Translations under genes and position numbers: made by a program
Notes under the pieces: generated by a model
Database searches by the model: none
Seen by the model: only the letters and a program-made list of their open reading frames with translations
What the model was told of the DNA's origin: nothing
Source of the DNA: W589 sp964611805
Lineage (GTDB): Bacteria > Chloroflexota > Dehalococcoidia > Dehalococcoidales > Fen-1064
Direction: 5' to 3'
Assembly (NCBI GenBank): GCA_964611805.1
Contig: CAZTBG010000018.1
Span: forward strand, 1 to 36,655
DNA length: 36,655 bases
Part shown: positions 21,446-29,502 of the stretch, in pieces
Position numbering within the stretch: the first letter of the stretch is position 1
Layout of the letters: each line of letters starts with the position of its first letter

Positions 21446-23139
21446 GGTTTTGCTACCCCCTTCGTTATCTCTTCGCCTTCCAGTAACTCTACCAGGCTAC
21501 CACCGAGCTTGACCATTGGATAGACGTTCTCTTCCGGCTCGATGCGGAAATCAATCAGGAATGGCCCCGGTTCTTTCATTGCCTGCTCAATAGCCGGGAC
21601 GACATCATCTTTACGCTTCGCCGCTGCTCCTGGAATGCCGTAGGCTTCGGCGATCTTAACGAAGTCGGGGCCGCTCAACGGTGTCGCCACATAGCGCTTG
21701 CCGAAGAAAAGGTCCTGCCACTGCCGTACCATTCCTAGGAAGCCGTTGTTAAAAATAGCAATCTTGATGGGCAGCCTCTCCTGCTGGATAGTGGCCAGTT
21801 CCTGTATTGTCATCTGGAAGCTGCCATCGCCGTCCAGACACCAGACGGTAGCTTTGGGGCGGCCCATTTGTGCACCTATGGCTGCGGGCAACCCAAAACC
21901 CATCGTGCCGAGGCCGCCGGAGGTGATAAGGGAGTTTGGGTGGTCATAGTGATAATGCTGTGCCGCCCACATCTGGTGCTGCCCCACGCCGGTCACAATA
22001 GTGGCCTGGCCCTTGGTCGCCTCGTAAATCTGCTGGACCACGTACTGCGGCAGTACGGACTCGCTATCGCGGATATCGAGTGCCGGATGTGCCCGGCGCC
22101 ACTCATCCAATCGCGCTATCCAGTCGATGTGCTCTCCTGGTTCTATCAGTTTGTTTAGCTGAGAAAGTACGTTCTTGACGTCACCTACTATCGGTATGTC
22201 CACCTTGACATTCTTGCCAATCTCCGCCGGGTCGATATCGATATGTACGATGCGGGCGTGTGGGTTGAAGGCACTGACCTTGGCAGTAGCCCGGTCATCG
22301 AACCGCATACCGATGGCGATAATCGTATCGGCGGCATCGGTAGCCAGGTTGGCGTGGACCATGCCGTGCATCCCCAACCACCCGTAGGAGAGTATGTGGC
22401 TTTCCGGGATGGCGCTGATGCCGAGCAGGGTGGTTATTACCGGTATCTGCGCTTTTTCCGCCAGTTCTTTCAACTCGGCGTACGCCCCCGAGATGATAAC
22501 GCCCCTTCCGGCCAGGATGACTGGTTCCTTGGCCTCATTTATCAGTTTGGCTGCCCTCTTTATCTGTGCCGGGTGTCCCTTGAGTGTTGGCTTGTAGCTG
22601 GGCAGGTCGAATTCCGCCGGGTAGTGGTACTCCACCTGCTCCATAAAGACGTCACCGGGTACATCAATCAGCACCGGCCCCGGCCTTCCCGTACGTGCCA
22701 GATAGAATGCCTCTCTGACAATGCGTGGCAGGGCAGCAGTCTCCAGCACCAGGTAGTTATGCTTGGTAATCGGCAGGGTAATGCCGGTAATGTCGACCTC
22801 CTGAAAGGCGTCCTTCCCAATATCCGACCGGTTTACCTGGCCGGTTATGGCTACCATCGGCACCGAGTCAAGGAAAGCATCGGCGATTCCGGTCACTAGA
22901 TTGGTAGCCCCGGGTCCGGAGGTGGCAATACAAACACCGACCTTTCCGGTAGCGCGGGCATAGCCTTCGGCAGCGTGGGCAGCCCCCTGCTCATGCCGTG
23001 TCAGGACGTGGTGAATCTGGGGATATTGAGGCATGGTATCGAAGAGGGGAATAACCTTCCCACCCTGGATACCGAAGGTAACCTCGACCCCTTCCTTTAC
23101 TAAACCATCCAGCATCATCTGAGCGCCAGTCATCTTCAT
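21442..23139 (-). CDS. ilvB: Acetolactate synthase catalytic subunit
   Basis: This 565-residue thiamine-diphosphate enzyme makes acetolactate from two pyruvates, and acetohydroxybutyrate from pyruvate plus 2-oxobutyrate. The catalytic Glu50 (RHEQGAAHAAEGYARATG), SGPGATN, the FAD-domain GMRFDDRATAK and the cofactor motif GDGS (437-440) followed by NN (464-465) are present. The first loop reads FGIQGGKVIP instead of the more usual FGxPGG, a Pro-to-Gln change next to the active site. The ribosome site GGAGGAG overlaps the ilvD stop (TAG). ilvN follows with a four-base overlap. Confidence 0.95.
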   Translation of the reverse strand: MKMTGAQMMLDGLVKEGVEVTFGIQGGKVIPLFDTMPQYPQIHHVLTRHEQGAAHAAEGYARATGKVGVCIATSGPGATNLVTGIADAFLDSVPMVAITGQVNRSDIGKDAFQEVDITGITLPITKHNYLVLETAALPRIVREAFYLARTGRPGPVLIDVPGDVFMEQVEYHYPAEFDLPSYKPTLKGHPAQIKRAAKLINEAKEPVILAGRGVIISGAYAELKELAEKAQIPVITTLLGISAIPESHILSYGWLGMHGMVHANLATDAADTIIAIGMRFDDRATAKVSAFNPHARIVHIDIDPAEIGKNVKVDIPIVGDVKNVLSQLNKLIEPGEHIDWIARLDEWRRAHPALDIRDSESVLPQYVVQQIYEATKGQATIVTGVGQHQMWAAQHYHYDHPNSLITSGGLGTMGFGLPAAIGAQMGRPKATVWCLDGDGSFQMTIQELATIQQERLPIKIAIFNNGFLGMVRQWQDLFFGKRYVATPLSGPDFVKIAEAYGIPGAAAKRKDDVVPAIEQAMKEPGPFLIDFRIEPEENVYPMVKLGGSLVELLEGEEITKGVAKP

Positions 23140-23152
23140 GTTAAATCTCCTC

Positions 23153-24814
23153 CTAGCTGAATACGGCCCCGCTACTGGCCGAAGTCACCTTTTCTATGTA
23201 ACGGCTCAAATAGCCAGTTTTTACTCTCGGTTCGAACTCGCCAAGGCTGGCCAGGCGCCTGGAAATCTCCTCGGCGCTTAGCTCCACCTCCAGCTTGTAG
23301 TTCGGAATGTCTATCCTGATGATGTCCCCATCCTGTAGGGCGGCAATCGGTCCGCGGCTGGCCGCTTCGGGGGATACGTGGCCGATGGCAGCGCCTCGGG
23401 AGCCACCGGAGAAACGCCCGTCGGTGACCAGGGCTACGTCTTTGTCCATCCCCATGCCGCTCAGGAGGGCGGTGGGTGTCAGCATTTCCCTCATGCCCGG
23501 TCCACCCTTGGGGCCTTCGTTGCGGATAACGACGACGTCGCCTGTCCTCATCTCTTTGTTCATGATAGCGACGGTGGCCTCTTCCTCGGAGTCGAACACC
23601 CTGGCTGGGCCCCGGTGGGACATCATCTCTGGGGCAACTGCCGCTTTCTTGACAATGGCACCGTCGGGGGCCAGGTTGCCGAACAGGATAGCAATACCAC
23701 CGGTGGCTGAGTAGGCGTTGTCTCTGGAGCGGATGACATCTCTATCGAGCACCTGGATATCCTTGATGTTTTCCCCGACCGTTTGACCCGTCACCGTCGC
23801 CGATTTCAGGTCTAGGAGGTCGGAGACCTCTTTCATCACGGCGGGGATGCCCCCCGCCCGGTCCAGGTCCTCGATGCGGTGTTCGCCAGCCGGGCTGAGC
23901 AGGCAAATATGCGGGGTGCTCTGACAGAGCTCGTTCACCCTGGTCAGGGGAAAACTAAATCCTGCTTCGTGGGCGATGGCCATCAGGTGCAGCACTGAGT
24001 TGGTACTGCCACCCAGGGCCATATCAACCGTGAGGGCATTATCTATCGCGGCCGCAGTGACAATATCTCGTGGGAGGGTATTGCTGGCCAGGAGTTGCAT
24101 GACCTGTTCACCGGCTTGTCTTGCCAGTGTTATTCGTCTTGAGTCAACGGCCGGGATAGTACCGTTATAGGGCAGACCCATTCCCAGCACTTCTGTGAGA
24201 CAGTTCATCGTGTTAGCGGTAAACATACCAGCACAGCTGCCGCAGCCGGGGCAGGCAATTTCTTCCAGGTTGGCCAGCTCCTCTTCGGTCATATCTCCTG
24301 CGGTGACCTTACCCGCTGCCTCGAACAGGGAGATAACGTCTAGTTTACGGCCACCGTCGCCGGCGATGCGCCCGGCCAGCATCGGCCCGCCGCTGATGAA
24401 GATGGACGGTACATTGAGCCTCATGGCTGCCATGAGCATGCCGGGTACCACCTTATCGCAGTTGGGGATAAAAACGAGGGCATCGAAGGCGTGGGCTTCG
24501 GCGACCGTCTCTGCCGAGTCGGCAATCAGCTCGCGGCTGGGCAGGCTGTACTTCATCCCGGCGTGGCCCATGGCAATACCGTCACAAACAGCAATGGTGT
24601 TGACCTCGAAGGGGACACCCCCACCCCTTGACACCCCCTGCTTGACCGCTTCGGCGATGCTCCGCAGGTGAATGTGGCCGGGCACAACCTCGCTGAAGCT
24701 GTTAACAATGCCCACGAAGGGCTTGTCAAGGTCGCTCCGGCTGACACCGACCGCGTGCAATAATGACCGGTGTGCTGCTCTTTCAATACCCTTCTTGACT
24801 GTGTCGCTCTTCAT
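23153..24814 (-). CDS. ilvD: Dihydroxy-acid dehydratase
   Basis: This 553-residue Fe-S dehydratase converts dihydroxy acids to 2-oxo acids, the last common step to valine and isoleucine. NSFSEVVPGH, CDGIAMGHAGMKYSL, FIPNCDKVVPGM (Cys119), PGCGSCAGMFTANTMN (cluster region, Cys194) and TDGRFSGGSRG are present. It is the first structural gene of the operon, 33 bases downstream of the attenuator terminator. The ribosome site is weak (AGGCAG), so expression may depend on transcripts that pass the terminator. All conserved blocks I know for the family are intact. Confidence 0.95.
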   Translation of the reverse strand: MKSDTVKKGIERAAHRSLLHAVGVSRSDLDKPFVGIVNSFSEVVPGHIHLRSIAEAVKQGVSRGGGVPFEVNTIAVCDGIAMGHAGMKYSLPSRELIADSAETVAEAHAFDALVFIPNCDKVVPGMLMAAMRLNVPSIFISGGPMLAGRIAGDGGRKLDVISLFEAAGKVTAGDMTEEELANLEEIACPGCGSCAGMFTANTMNCLTEVLGMGLPYNGTIPAVDSRRITLARQAGEQVMQLLASNTLPRDIVTAAAIDNALTVDMALGGSTNSVLHLMAIAHEAGFSFPLTRVNELCQSTPHICLLSPAGEHRIEDLDRAGGIPAVMKEVSDLLDLKSATVTGQTVGENIKDIQVLDRDVIRSRDNAYSATGGIAILFGNLAPDGAIVKKAAVAPEMMSHRGPARVFDSEEEATVAIMNKEMRTGDVVVIRNEGPKGGPGMREMLTPTALLSGMGMDKDVALVTDGRFSGGSRGAAIGHVSPEAASRGPIAALQDGDIIRIDIPNYKLEVELSAEEISRRLASLGEFEPRVKTGYLSRYIEKVTSASSGAVFS

Positions 24815-24846
24815 TATTCTCTGCCTGCCTTTGTCTCATTGTGATT

Positions 24847-24875
24847 AAAAAAAAAGGCCGTCCCGTGGGACGACC
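24847..24875 (-). terminator. Intrinsic terminator of the ilv-leu attenuator
   Basis: On the minus strand GGTCGTCC (24875-24868) pairs with GGACGGCC (24863-24856) around loop CACG, with one G-U pair, followed by nine T (24855-24847). It lies between the leader peptide stop (24897) and the ilvD ATG (24814), so it must be bypassed to express the operon. Confidence 0.9.
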
Positions 24876-24896
24876 CCCTGTGCAGGACGAACCCAC

Positions 24897-24950
24897 TCAC
24901 CGGAAACGGTTGATAACGATAAGTACGAGTGTTACATACTGCGTGCTCAT
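24897..24950 (-). CDS. Branched-chain leader peptide (attenuation)
   Basis: This is a 17-codon open frame, MSTQYVTLVLIVINRFR. Codons 6-13 read Val-Thr-Leu-Val-Leu-Ile-Val-Ile, so seven of eight are branched-chain residues covering all three end products of the operon. Ribosomes stalling here when charged tRNA-Val, -Leu or -Ile is scarce would prevent the downstream terminator from forming, the classical ilv attenuation logic. There is no Shine-Dalgarno sequence. The ATG coincides with the transcription start predicted from the promoter, so it may be read as a leaderless message. It is too short for routine gene calling. Confidence 0.85.
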   Translation of the reverse strand: MSTQYVTLVLIVINRFR

Positions 24951-24956
24951 GTTATG

Positions 24957-24985
24957 AAAATAACACAATTTGTTTTTATTGTCAA
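24957..24985 (-). promoter_or_regulatory. Promoter of the ilv-leu supraoperon
   Basis: On the minus strand a perfect TTGACA (24985-24980), a 17-base spacer and TATTTT (24962-24957). Counting seven bases on gives a start at about 24950, the A of the leader ATG. It begins 25 bases after the rpiB stop. Confidence 0.75.
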
Positions 24986-25010
24986 CTGTTTCTGTAGTGA
25001 ATCTGGAAAA

Positions 25011-25445
25011 CTAACATTCCATCTCTGTAATCTTGTCGACGCGCCGCTGGTGTCGGCCACCCTCAAACCCGGTAGATAGAAACGTGTTGACTATCTCCGG
25101 CGCTGCTGCCATTCCCTCTTCTGCGGAAAGACAGAGAATATTGGCGTTGTTGTGCTGTCGCGCCCTGCTAGCCCCGAAGGTATTATGACACAGGGCAGCC
25201 CTGATGCCCCGGACCTTGTTGGCGGCCATACTCATACCGATGCCGGTACCACATATCAGGATGCCGTAATCGTACTGGCCACCGGCGACGGCTTCTCCCA
25301 CCTTTTTAGCAATATCCGGGTAGTCTACCGGTTCGTCGCTGTTGGTGCCGAAGTCCTTATAATCGTGCTTCGCTTCGGCGAGTAACTTTATCACCAGCTG
25401 CTTGAGCTTACGTCCACGGTGGTCACATCCAACGGCAATACGCAC
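25011..25445 (-). CDS. rpiB: Ribose-5-phosphate isomerase B
   Basis: This 144-residue RpiB/LacAB-family protein interconverts ribose 5-phosphate and ribulose 5-phosphate in the pentose phosphate pathway. MRIAVGCDHRG, DYPDIAKKVGEAV, the catalytic Cys65 with GTGIG (66-70) and ARQHNNANILCLSAE (active-site His and anion-binding Asn) are present, and the length is typical. It follows the Sua5-type gene by 24 bases on the same strand. Its 3' end lies just upstream of the ilv promoter, so read-through into that operon is possible. Confidence 0.95.
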   Translation of the reverse strand: MRIAVGCDHRGRKLKQLVIKLLAEAKHDYKDFGTNSDEPVDYPDIAKKVGEAVAGGQYDYGILICGTGIGMSMAANKVRGIRAALCHNTFGASRARQHNNANILCLSAEEGMAAAPEIVNTFLSTGFEGGRHQRRVDKITEMEC

Positions 25446-25469
25446 TGTTCAATCTCCTTTCCCGATGCT

Positions 25470-26120
25470 CTATTGACAGGCCTTTTCTATCTCTCTTCTG
25501 GATATGGTGCCTTCCCGCGTTACCACCGGTACATCTCCGGTGACGTCCACGATGGTCGATGCCGTCCCGGGGCAGGGCTGGCCGTCATCGATAATCATGT
25601 CCACTTCGTCACCGAGCTGGTCGTACACCTCAGCGGCGGTCAGCGGGCTGGGCTTGCCGCTGATATTGGCGCTGGTGCCCACCAGCGGTGTCCCGATACC
25701 CTCAATCAGGGCAAGGGGAATGGGGTGGGCTGGTATCCTGACAGCCACAGTTGTCCCTCCGGCGGTGATAACATCGGGAACAAAGGGGGAGGCGGGGAGG
25801 ACGATGGTCACCGCACCCGGTAAAAACTGGCTGATTAGCTTCAGGGCAACGGCGGGTACTGTCCCGGCAAGCTTGTTAATCTGTGAAAAGTTGGCTACCA
25901 GCAGGGGCAGGGCCATATCCAGGGAGCGTTGCTTTACCTGGTAGATGCGCTCTACCGCCGGCCGTATATTCATGCAGGCGCCGAGGCCATAGACAGTATC
26001 GGTGGGGTAAGCCACTATCCCCCCTTGCCGGAGGATAGCGATGCCCTTTTCCACCTGCTTTTTGAGGTCGGAGGAGAACTTTTTCGACACCTGTTTTGTA
26101 TCCAGATAAGGTTTTTGCAC
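25470..26120 (-). CDS. L-threonylcarbamoyladenylate synthase (Sua5/YrdC family)
   Basis: This enzyme makes threonylcarbamoyl-AMP from threonine, bicarbonate and ATP for t6A modification at position 37 of ANN-decoding tRNAs. KGIAILRQGGIVAYPTDTVYGLG, KQRSLDMALPLLVANFSQ, the GTSANISGKPSP loop and TIVDVTGDVPVVTREGTIS are family signatures. It is a single YrdC domain of about 216 residues without the extra Sua5 domain. The frame is open to 26171, but an extended -10 element at 26129-26137 predicts transcription from about 26122, so the GTG at 26120, or a later GTG at 26090, is the likely start. Confidence 0.9.
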   Translation of the reverse strand: MQKPYLDTKQVSKKFSSDLKKQVEKGIAILRQGGIVAYPTDTVYGLGACMNIRPAVERIYQVKQRSLDMALPLLVANFSQINKLAGTVPAVALKLISQFLPGAVTIVLPASPFVPDVITAGGTTVAVRIPAHPIPLALIEGIGTPLVGTSANISGKPSPLTAAEVYDQLGDEVDMIIDDGQPCPGTASTIVDVTGDVPVVTREGTISRREIEKACQ

Positions 26121-26128
26121 TCGACGCA

Positions 26129-26137
26129 AGTATAGCA
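26129..26137 (-). promoter_or_regulatory. Extended -10 promoter of the Sua5-type gene and rpiB
   Basis: The minus strand reads TGCTATACT, an extended -10 (TG, one base, TATACT at 26134-26129). No convincing -35 is seen at the right distance. The predicted start, about 26122, is next to the GTG at 26120. Confidence 0.45.
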
Positions 26138-26163
26138 TAATACGGTCAACGAGCAGAAGAAAG

Positions 26164-26230
26164 GGAGTCAAAGAGGGGCGCAGCCCCTCTTTTTAATAAG
26201 ATTCTCCCTTCCCCACTGGGGAAGGGAGAC
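26164..26230 (+). repeat. Dispersed two-hairpin repeat between the Sua5-type gene and the CoA-transferase
   Basis: It opens with GGGAGTC (26164-26170), then hairpin B, AAAGAGGGGC (26171-26180) with GCCCCTCTTT (26184-26193), then hairpin A with a 12-base perfect stem (26204-26215 with 26219-26230). It is the plus-strand counterpart of the copy at 15320-15382. The rest of 26231-26381 holds a GGAG-type ribosome site at the end and no promoter I can support. Confidence 0.85.
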
Positions 26231-26381
26231 AAAGAGGGATGGGGCCAACACTACCGAACAGGTGGTGTGGGATAAATATAAGTACCCCCCTCGTTTTATG
26301 AGCGAACACAGTTACTTGAACTCCGCTATTTCCGAAGTGTAGCATAGGAGGTACACCAGATAGATAATAAAGGGGAGCAGC

Positions 26382-27071
26382 ATGGACAAAATATTTTCGA
26401 GTCCAGAAGAGGCGGTCGCGGATATTGCTGATGGCAGTACTATCATGTTCGGTGGTTTCGGTGTGGCCGGTATCCCGTTTACGCTCATCAAGGCACTCTA
26501 TAAAAGGAGCACGAAGGGCATCACGGCGATAACGAACAGCCCCGGTGGGCGGCTGGAGGACTTCGATTTATCTGTCCTGTTCCAGAAGCGGCAGATAAAG
26601 AAGGTGGTAGCTTCATATCCTGTCTATGCGGGCAAGGTAAACGCCTTTGAGGAGCTTTACCTTAAAGGGGAGGTTGAACTGGAAATCGTCCCGCAGGGGA
26701 CGTTCGCCGAGAGGATTCGGGCGGGTGGGGCCGGTATTCCCGGTTTCTACACTCCCACCGGTGTCGGTACGGTTGCCGAGGAAGGCAAGGAGAAGAGGAC
26801 CTTTGACGGTAAAGAGCATCTACTGGAACTGGCGCTCAAGGCTGACTTCGCCCTGATTAAGGCCCATCGGGCCGACAGGATGGGGAACCTCACCTACCGC
26901 ATGACGGCGCGCAACTTTAATCCTTTGATGGCGACGGCAGCAGCGATAACTATCGCCGAGGTCGATGAGATTGTGGAGGTCGGTGAGCTGGACCCTGAAT
27001 CAGTTGTCACGCCGGGTATCTATGTCAACCGCGTTGTAAAGGGAGAAAAATATGACGTTGGGTTTAAGTAG
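26382..27071 (+). CDS. 3-oxoacid CoA-transferase subunit A
   Basis: This 229-residue alpha subunit of a class I CoA-transferase (AtoD/ScoA type) moves CoA between acyl-CoA and an oxoacid or short fatty acid. DGSTIMFGGFGVAGIPFTLI, the GITAITNSPGGR segment, the PQGTFAERIRAGGAGIPGFYT loop (a strong family signature) and LTYRMTARNFNPLMATAA are visible. GGGGAG lies before the ATG. The beta subunit follows with a 20-base overlap. The substrate cannot be told from sequence; acetoacetate or a similar short acid is a family-level guess. Confidence 0.92.
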   Translation: MDKIFSSPEEAVADIADGSTIMFGGFGVAGIPFTLIKALYKRSTKGITAITNSPGGRLEDFDLSVLFQKRQIKKVVASYPVYAGKVNAFEELYLKGEVELEIVPQGTFAERIRAGGAGIPGFYTPTGVGTVAEEGKEKRTFDGKEHLLELALKADFALIKAHRADRMGNLTYRMTARNFNPLMATAAAITIAEVDEIVEVGELDPESVVTPGIYVNRVVKGEKYDVGFK

Positions 27072-27714
27072 GGAACTAATCGCCCTGAGGGCAGCCAGGG
27101 AGCTTAGAAGCGGGCAGTACGTGAACCTTGGTATTGGCCTGCCCACACTGGTTTCAAACTTTATCTCTGAAGAGATGGGTGTGGTGCTCCACAGCGAGAA
27201 CGGTGCCCTGGGGTTCGGTCGCATCGCCGACGAAGGGGAGATGGATATCGACCTCGTCAATGCCAGCTCGCAGCCGCTGACCCTGAGGCCCGGTGCTTCT
27301 TTCTTTGATAGTGCTCTGGCTTTTGCCATGATTAGGGGAGGGCATGTTGATGTAACGGTGCTCGGTGCGTACCAGGTCTCGGAGAAGGGCGACCTGGCTA
27401 ACTGGATGGTCACGGATAGGAAGGTGGGCAGCATCGGTGGGAGTATGGACCTGGTGAGCGGGGCTGGGAGGGTCATCGTCGTCATGGAGCACACTACCCG
27501 CTCCGGTGAGCACAGGATTGTCAGTGAGTGCACCTATCCGCTGACCGGCCGTGGAGTGGTGAATACTATTGTTACCAATCTGGCAGTAATTGAGGTCACG
27601 CCGAAAGGGCTCCTGCTCCGGGAGGTAGCTCCCTCGGTCACGGTTGAGGATGTCCAGGCCGCCACCGGCCCTAAATTATTGCTTGCTGAAGACCTCCGAG
27701 AGATGGAGCTGTGA
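27052..27714 (+). CDS. 3-oxoacid CoA-transferase subunit B
   Basis: This 220-residue beta subunit carries the catalytic glutamate in the HSENGALGFG motif, which forms the glutamyl-CoA thioester. VNLGIGLPTLVSNF, GGHVDVTVLGAYQVSEKGDLANWM and the SIGGSMDLVSGA region are typical. Its ATG lies 20 bases inside the end of subunit A, so the two are translationally coupled. guaA starts 84 bases later on the same strand, and a shared transcript is possible. Confidence 0.94.
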   Translation: MTLGLSRELIALRAARELRSGQYVNLGIGLPTLVSNFISEEMGVVLHSENGALGFGRIADEGEMDIDLVNASSQPLTLRPGASFFDSALAFAMIRGGHVDVTVLGAYQVSEKGDLANWMVTDRKVGSIGGSMDLVSGAGRVIVVMEHTTRSGEHRIVSECTYPLTGRGVVNTIVTNLAVIEVTPKGLLLREVAPSVTVEDVQAATGPKLLLAEDLREMEL

Positions 27715-27798
27715 TTGTCTTGTCAGTGGCAAAAGTACCTGCAATTTCCTTTTGACAAGGATATGCGGCAATGGTAATCTTTGGTAAGCAGGGGGGAA

Positions 27799-29493
27799 AT
27801 GAAAAAAGCAAAGGCAGAGCGGACGGTCAATGACAATCGCCGAGTAGCTACGACCGGTGATATTGAGGTCTCCACCTATCTGGAGATTGCCGAGACGGGT
27901 GGTAAGGCGGCTCCGGTCAGTGAGGCGGCTCCGGTCGGCGAGCCTATTGGTGGTGAACGTGAGACGATTGTCGTTGTCGACTTCGGTTCGCAGTACAGCC
28001 TGCTCATCACCCGCCGGATACGCGAGAGTCACGTCTATTGTGAGTTAGTTCCGTATGATGCCCCCTGGGAGCAGATTGAATCTCTGAACCCTAAAGGGTT
28101 TATCCTCTCCGGTGGCCCAGCCAGCACTTATGACCCCGGGGCTCCATTAGCCCAGCCCTATATCTATGAAAGCGGCTTGCCGATTCTGGGGATTTGCTAC
28201 GGCATGCAGGTCCTGGCCAGGCAGCTTGGCGGACAGGTAGCACCGGGAGTCAAGCGGGAGTACGGCCAAGCGCTGCTTCACCTGGGTGATATTGATTCAC
28301 CCCTTTTCGCCGGTGTGGAGACTTCTTCACAGGTGTGGATGAGCCACGGCGACCGGATAGAGGCGATGCCGCCCGGCTTTAGCTCTCTGGCCTACACGGA
28401 GAACTCACCGATTGCCGTGATGGGCAACGACAGCAATGTCTTTGGTCTCCAGTTCCATCCCGAGGTGGTCCACACCCCAGAGGGGAAAAAGCTCTTGAAG
28501 AACTTTGCCTGCCGGATATGTGGCTGCAAAGGGAACTGGACGATGGGCAACTTCATTAATGAGAGCGTGGAGCGGATAAGACAGCAGGTTGGTGATGGCA
28601 AGGTCATCAATGCCCTCTCCGGTGGGGTCGATTCGGCGGTGGGGGCTACACTGATTCACCGGGCGGTTGGAGACCAGCTAACGTGCATCTATGTAAATAA
28701 CGGATTGCTTCGCCGCGAGGAGGTGGAGCGGACATTCAATGTCTTCCGGCTCAACCTGGGTATGAAGATAAATTATGTTGACGCTACCGACCGCTTTCTG
28801 AAACGTCTCGAAGGGGTGACCGACCCGGAACGCAAGCGTATCGAGATTGGCGAAGAGTTTATTGCGGTATTCGAAGAAGAAGCCAGGAAGCTGGGCAAGG
28901 TGGACTTTCTTGCCCAGGGGACGCTCTACCCGGACGTTATCGAGAGTGCCTCTTCGGGGAGTAACGCCGCTGCCAAGATAAAGACCCACCACAATGTCGG
29001 CGGGCTACCGTCGAAGATGGTGCTCAAGCTGATTGAGCCGCTGCGCTACCTTTTTAAGGACGAGGTGCGCCAGCTCGGACTGGAGTTGGGTCTCCCCGAG
29101 GAAATGGTCTGGCGGCAGCCCTTTCCCGGACCAGGACTGGCGATACGCATCATCGGAGAAGTAACCCGGGAGAAGCTGGAGATATTGCGCTCCTGCGACT
29201 TCATCGTGATGAACGAGATAAAGAAGGCCAAGCTCTACCGGCCACTCTGGCAGACCTTTGCCGTGCTCACTGATGTCAGGTCGGTGGGGGTCATGGGCGA
29301 CCACCGTACCTATGGTTATCTGGCTGGTATCCGGGCGGTAACCAGCGAGGACGCCATGACCGCCGACTGGGCCAGGATGCCCTATGATGTCCTGGCGCGT
29401 ATTTCAAACAGGATTGTCAACGAGGTGCCCGAGGTAAACCGCGTAGTCTACGATATAACCTCCAAACCCCCATCGACCATTGAGTGGGAATAA
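27799..29493 (+). CDS. guaA: GMP synthase (glutamine-hydrolysing) with N-terminal extension
   Basis: This 564-residue enzyme converts XMP to GMP with ATP and glutamine. The glutamine amidotransferase domain (from about residue 55, VVVDFGSQYSLLITRRIRE) carries the nucleophile in GICYGMQ (Cys133) and the His/Glu of FHPE. The ATP-pyrophosphatase loop SGGVDSAVGATL follows, and the C-terminal dimerisation domain ends KPPSTIEWE, the classic GuaA terminus. About 54 residues before the first motif are extra, with repeats like APVSEAAPVGE. A TTG at 27781 is also in frame, but AGGGGGG just before the ATG at 27799 favours that start. Confidence 0.95.
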   Translation: MKKAKAERTVNDNRRVATTGDIEVSTYLEIAETGGKAAPVSEAAPVGEPIGGERETIVVVDFGSQYSLLITRRIRESHVYCELVPYDAPWEQIESLNPKGFILSGGPASTYDPGAPLAQPYIYESGLPILGICYGMQVLARQLGGQVAPGVKREYGQALLHLGDIDSPLFAGVETSSQVWMSHGDRIEAMPPGFSSLAYTENSPIAVMGNDSNVFGLQFHPEVVHTPEGKKLLKNFACRICGCKGNWTMGNFINESVERIRQQVGDGKVINALSGGVDSAVGATLIHRAVGDQLTCIYVNNGLLRREEVERTFNVFRLNLGMKINYVDATDRFLKRLEGVTDPERKRIEIGEEFIAVFEEEARKLGKVDFLAQGTLYPDVIESASSGSNAAAKIKTHHNVGGLPSKMVLKLIEPLRYLFKDEVRQLGLELGLPEEMVWRQPFPGPGLAIRIIGEVTREKLEILRSCDFIVMNEIKKAKLYRPLWQTFAVLTDVRSVGVMGDHRTYGYLAGIRAVTSEDAMTADWARMPYDVLARISNRIVNEVPEVNRVVYDITSKPPSTIEWE

Positions 29494-29502
29494 GGGGTAG
29501 TT

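Noticed and set aside
24815..25010. T-box riboswitch upstream of ilvD
   Set aside because: The leader is too short, I see no T-box consensus, and a BCAA-rich leader ORF plus terminator explains the region.
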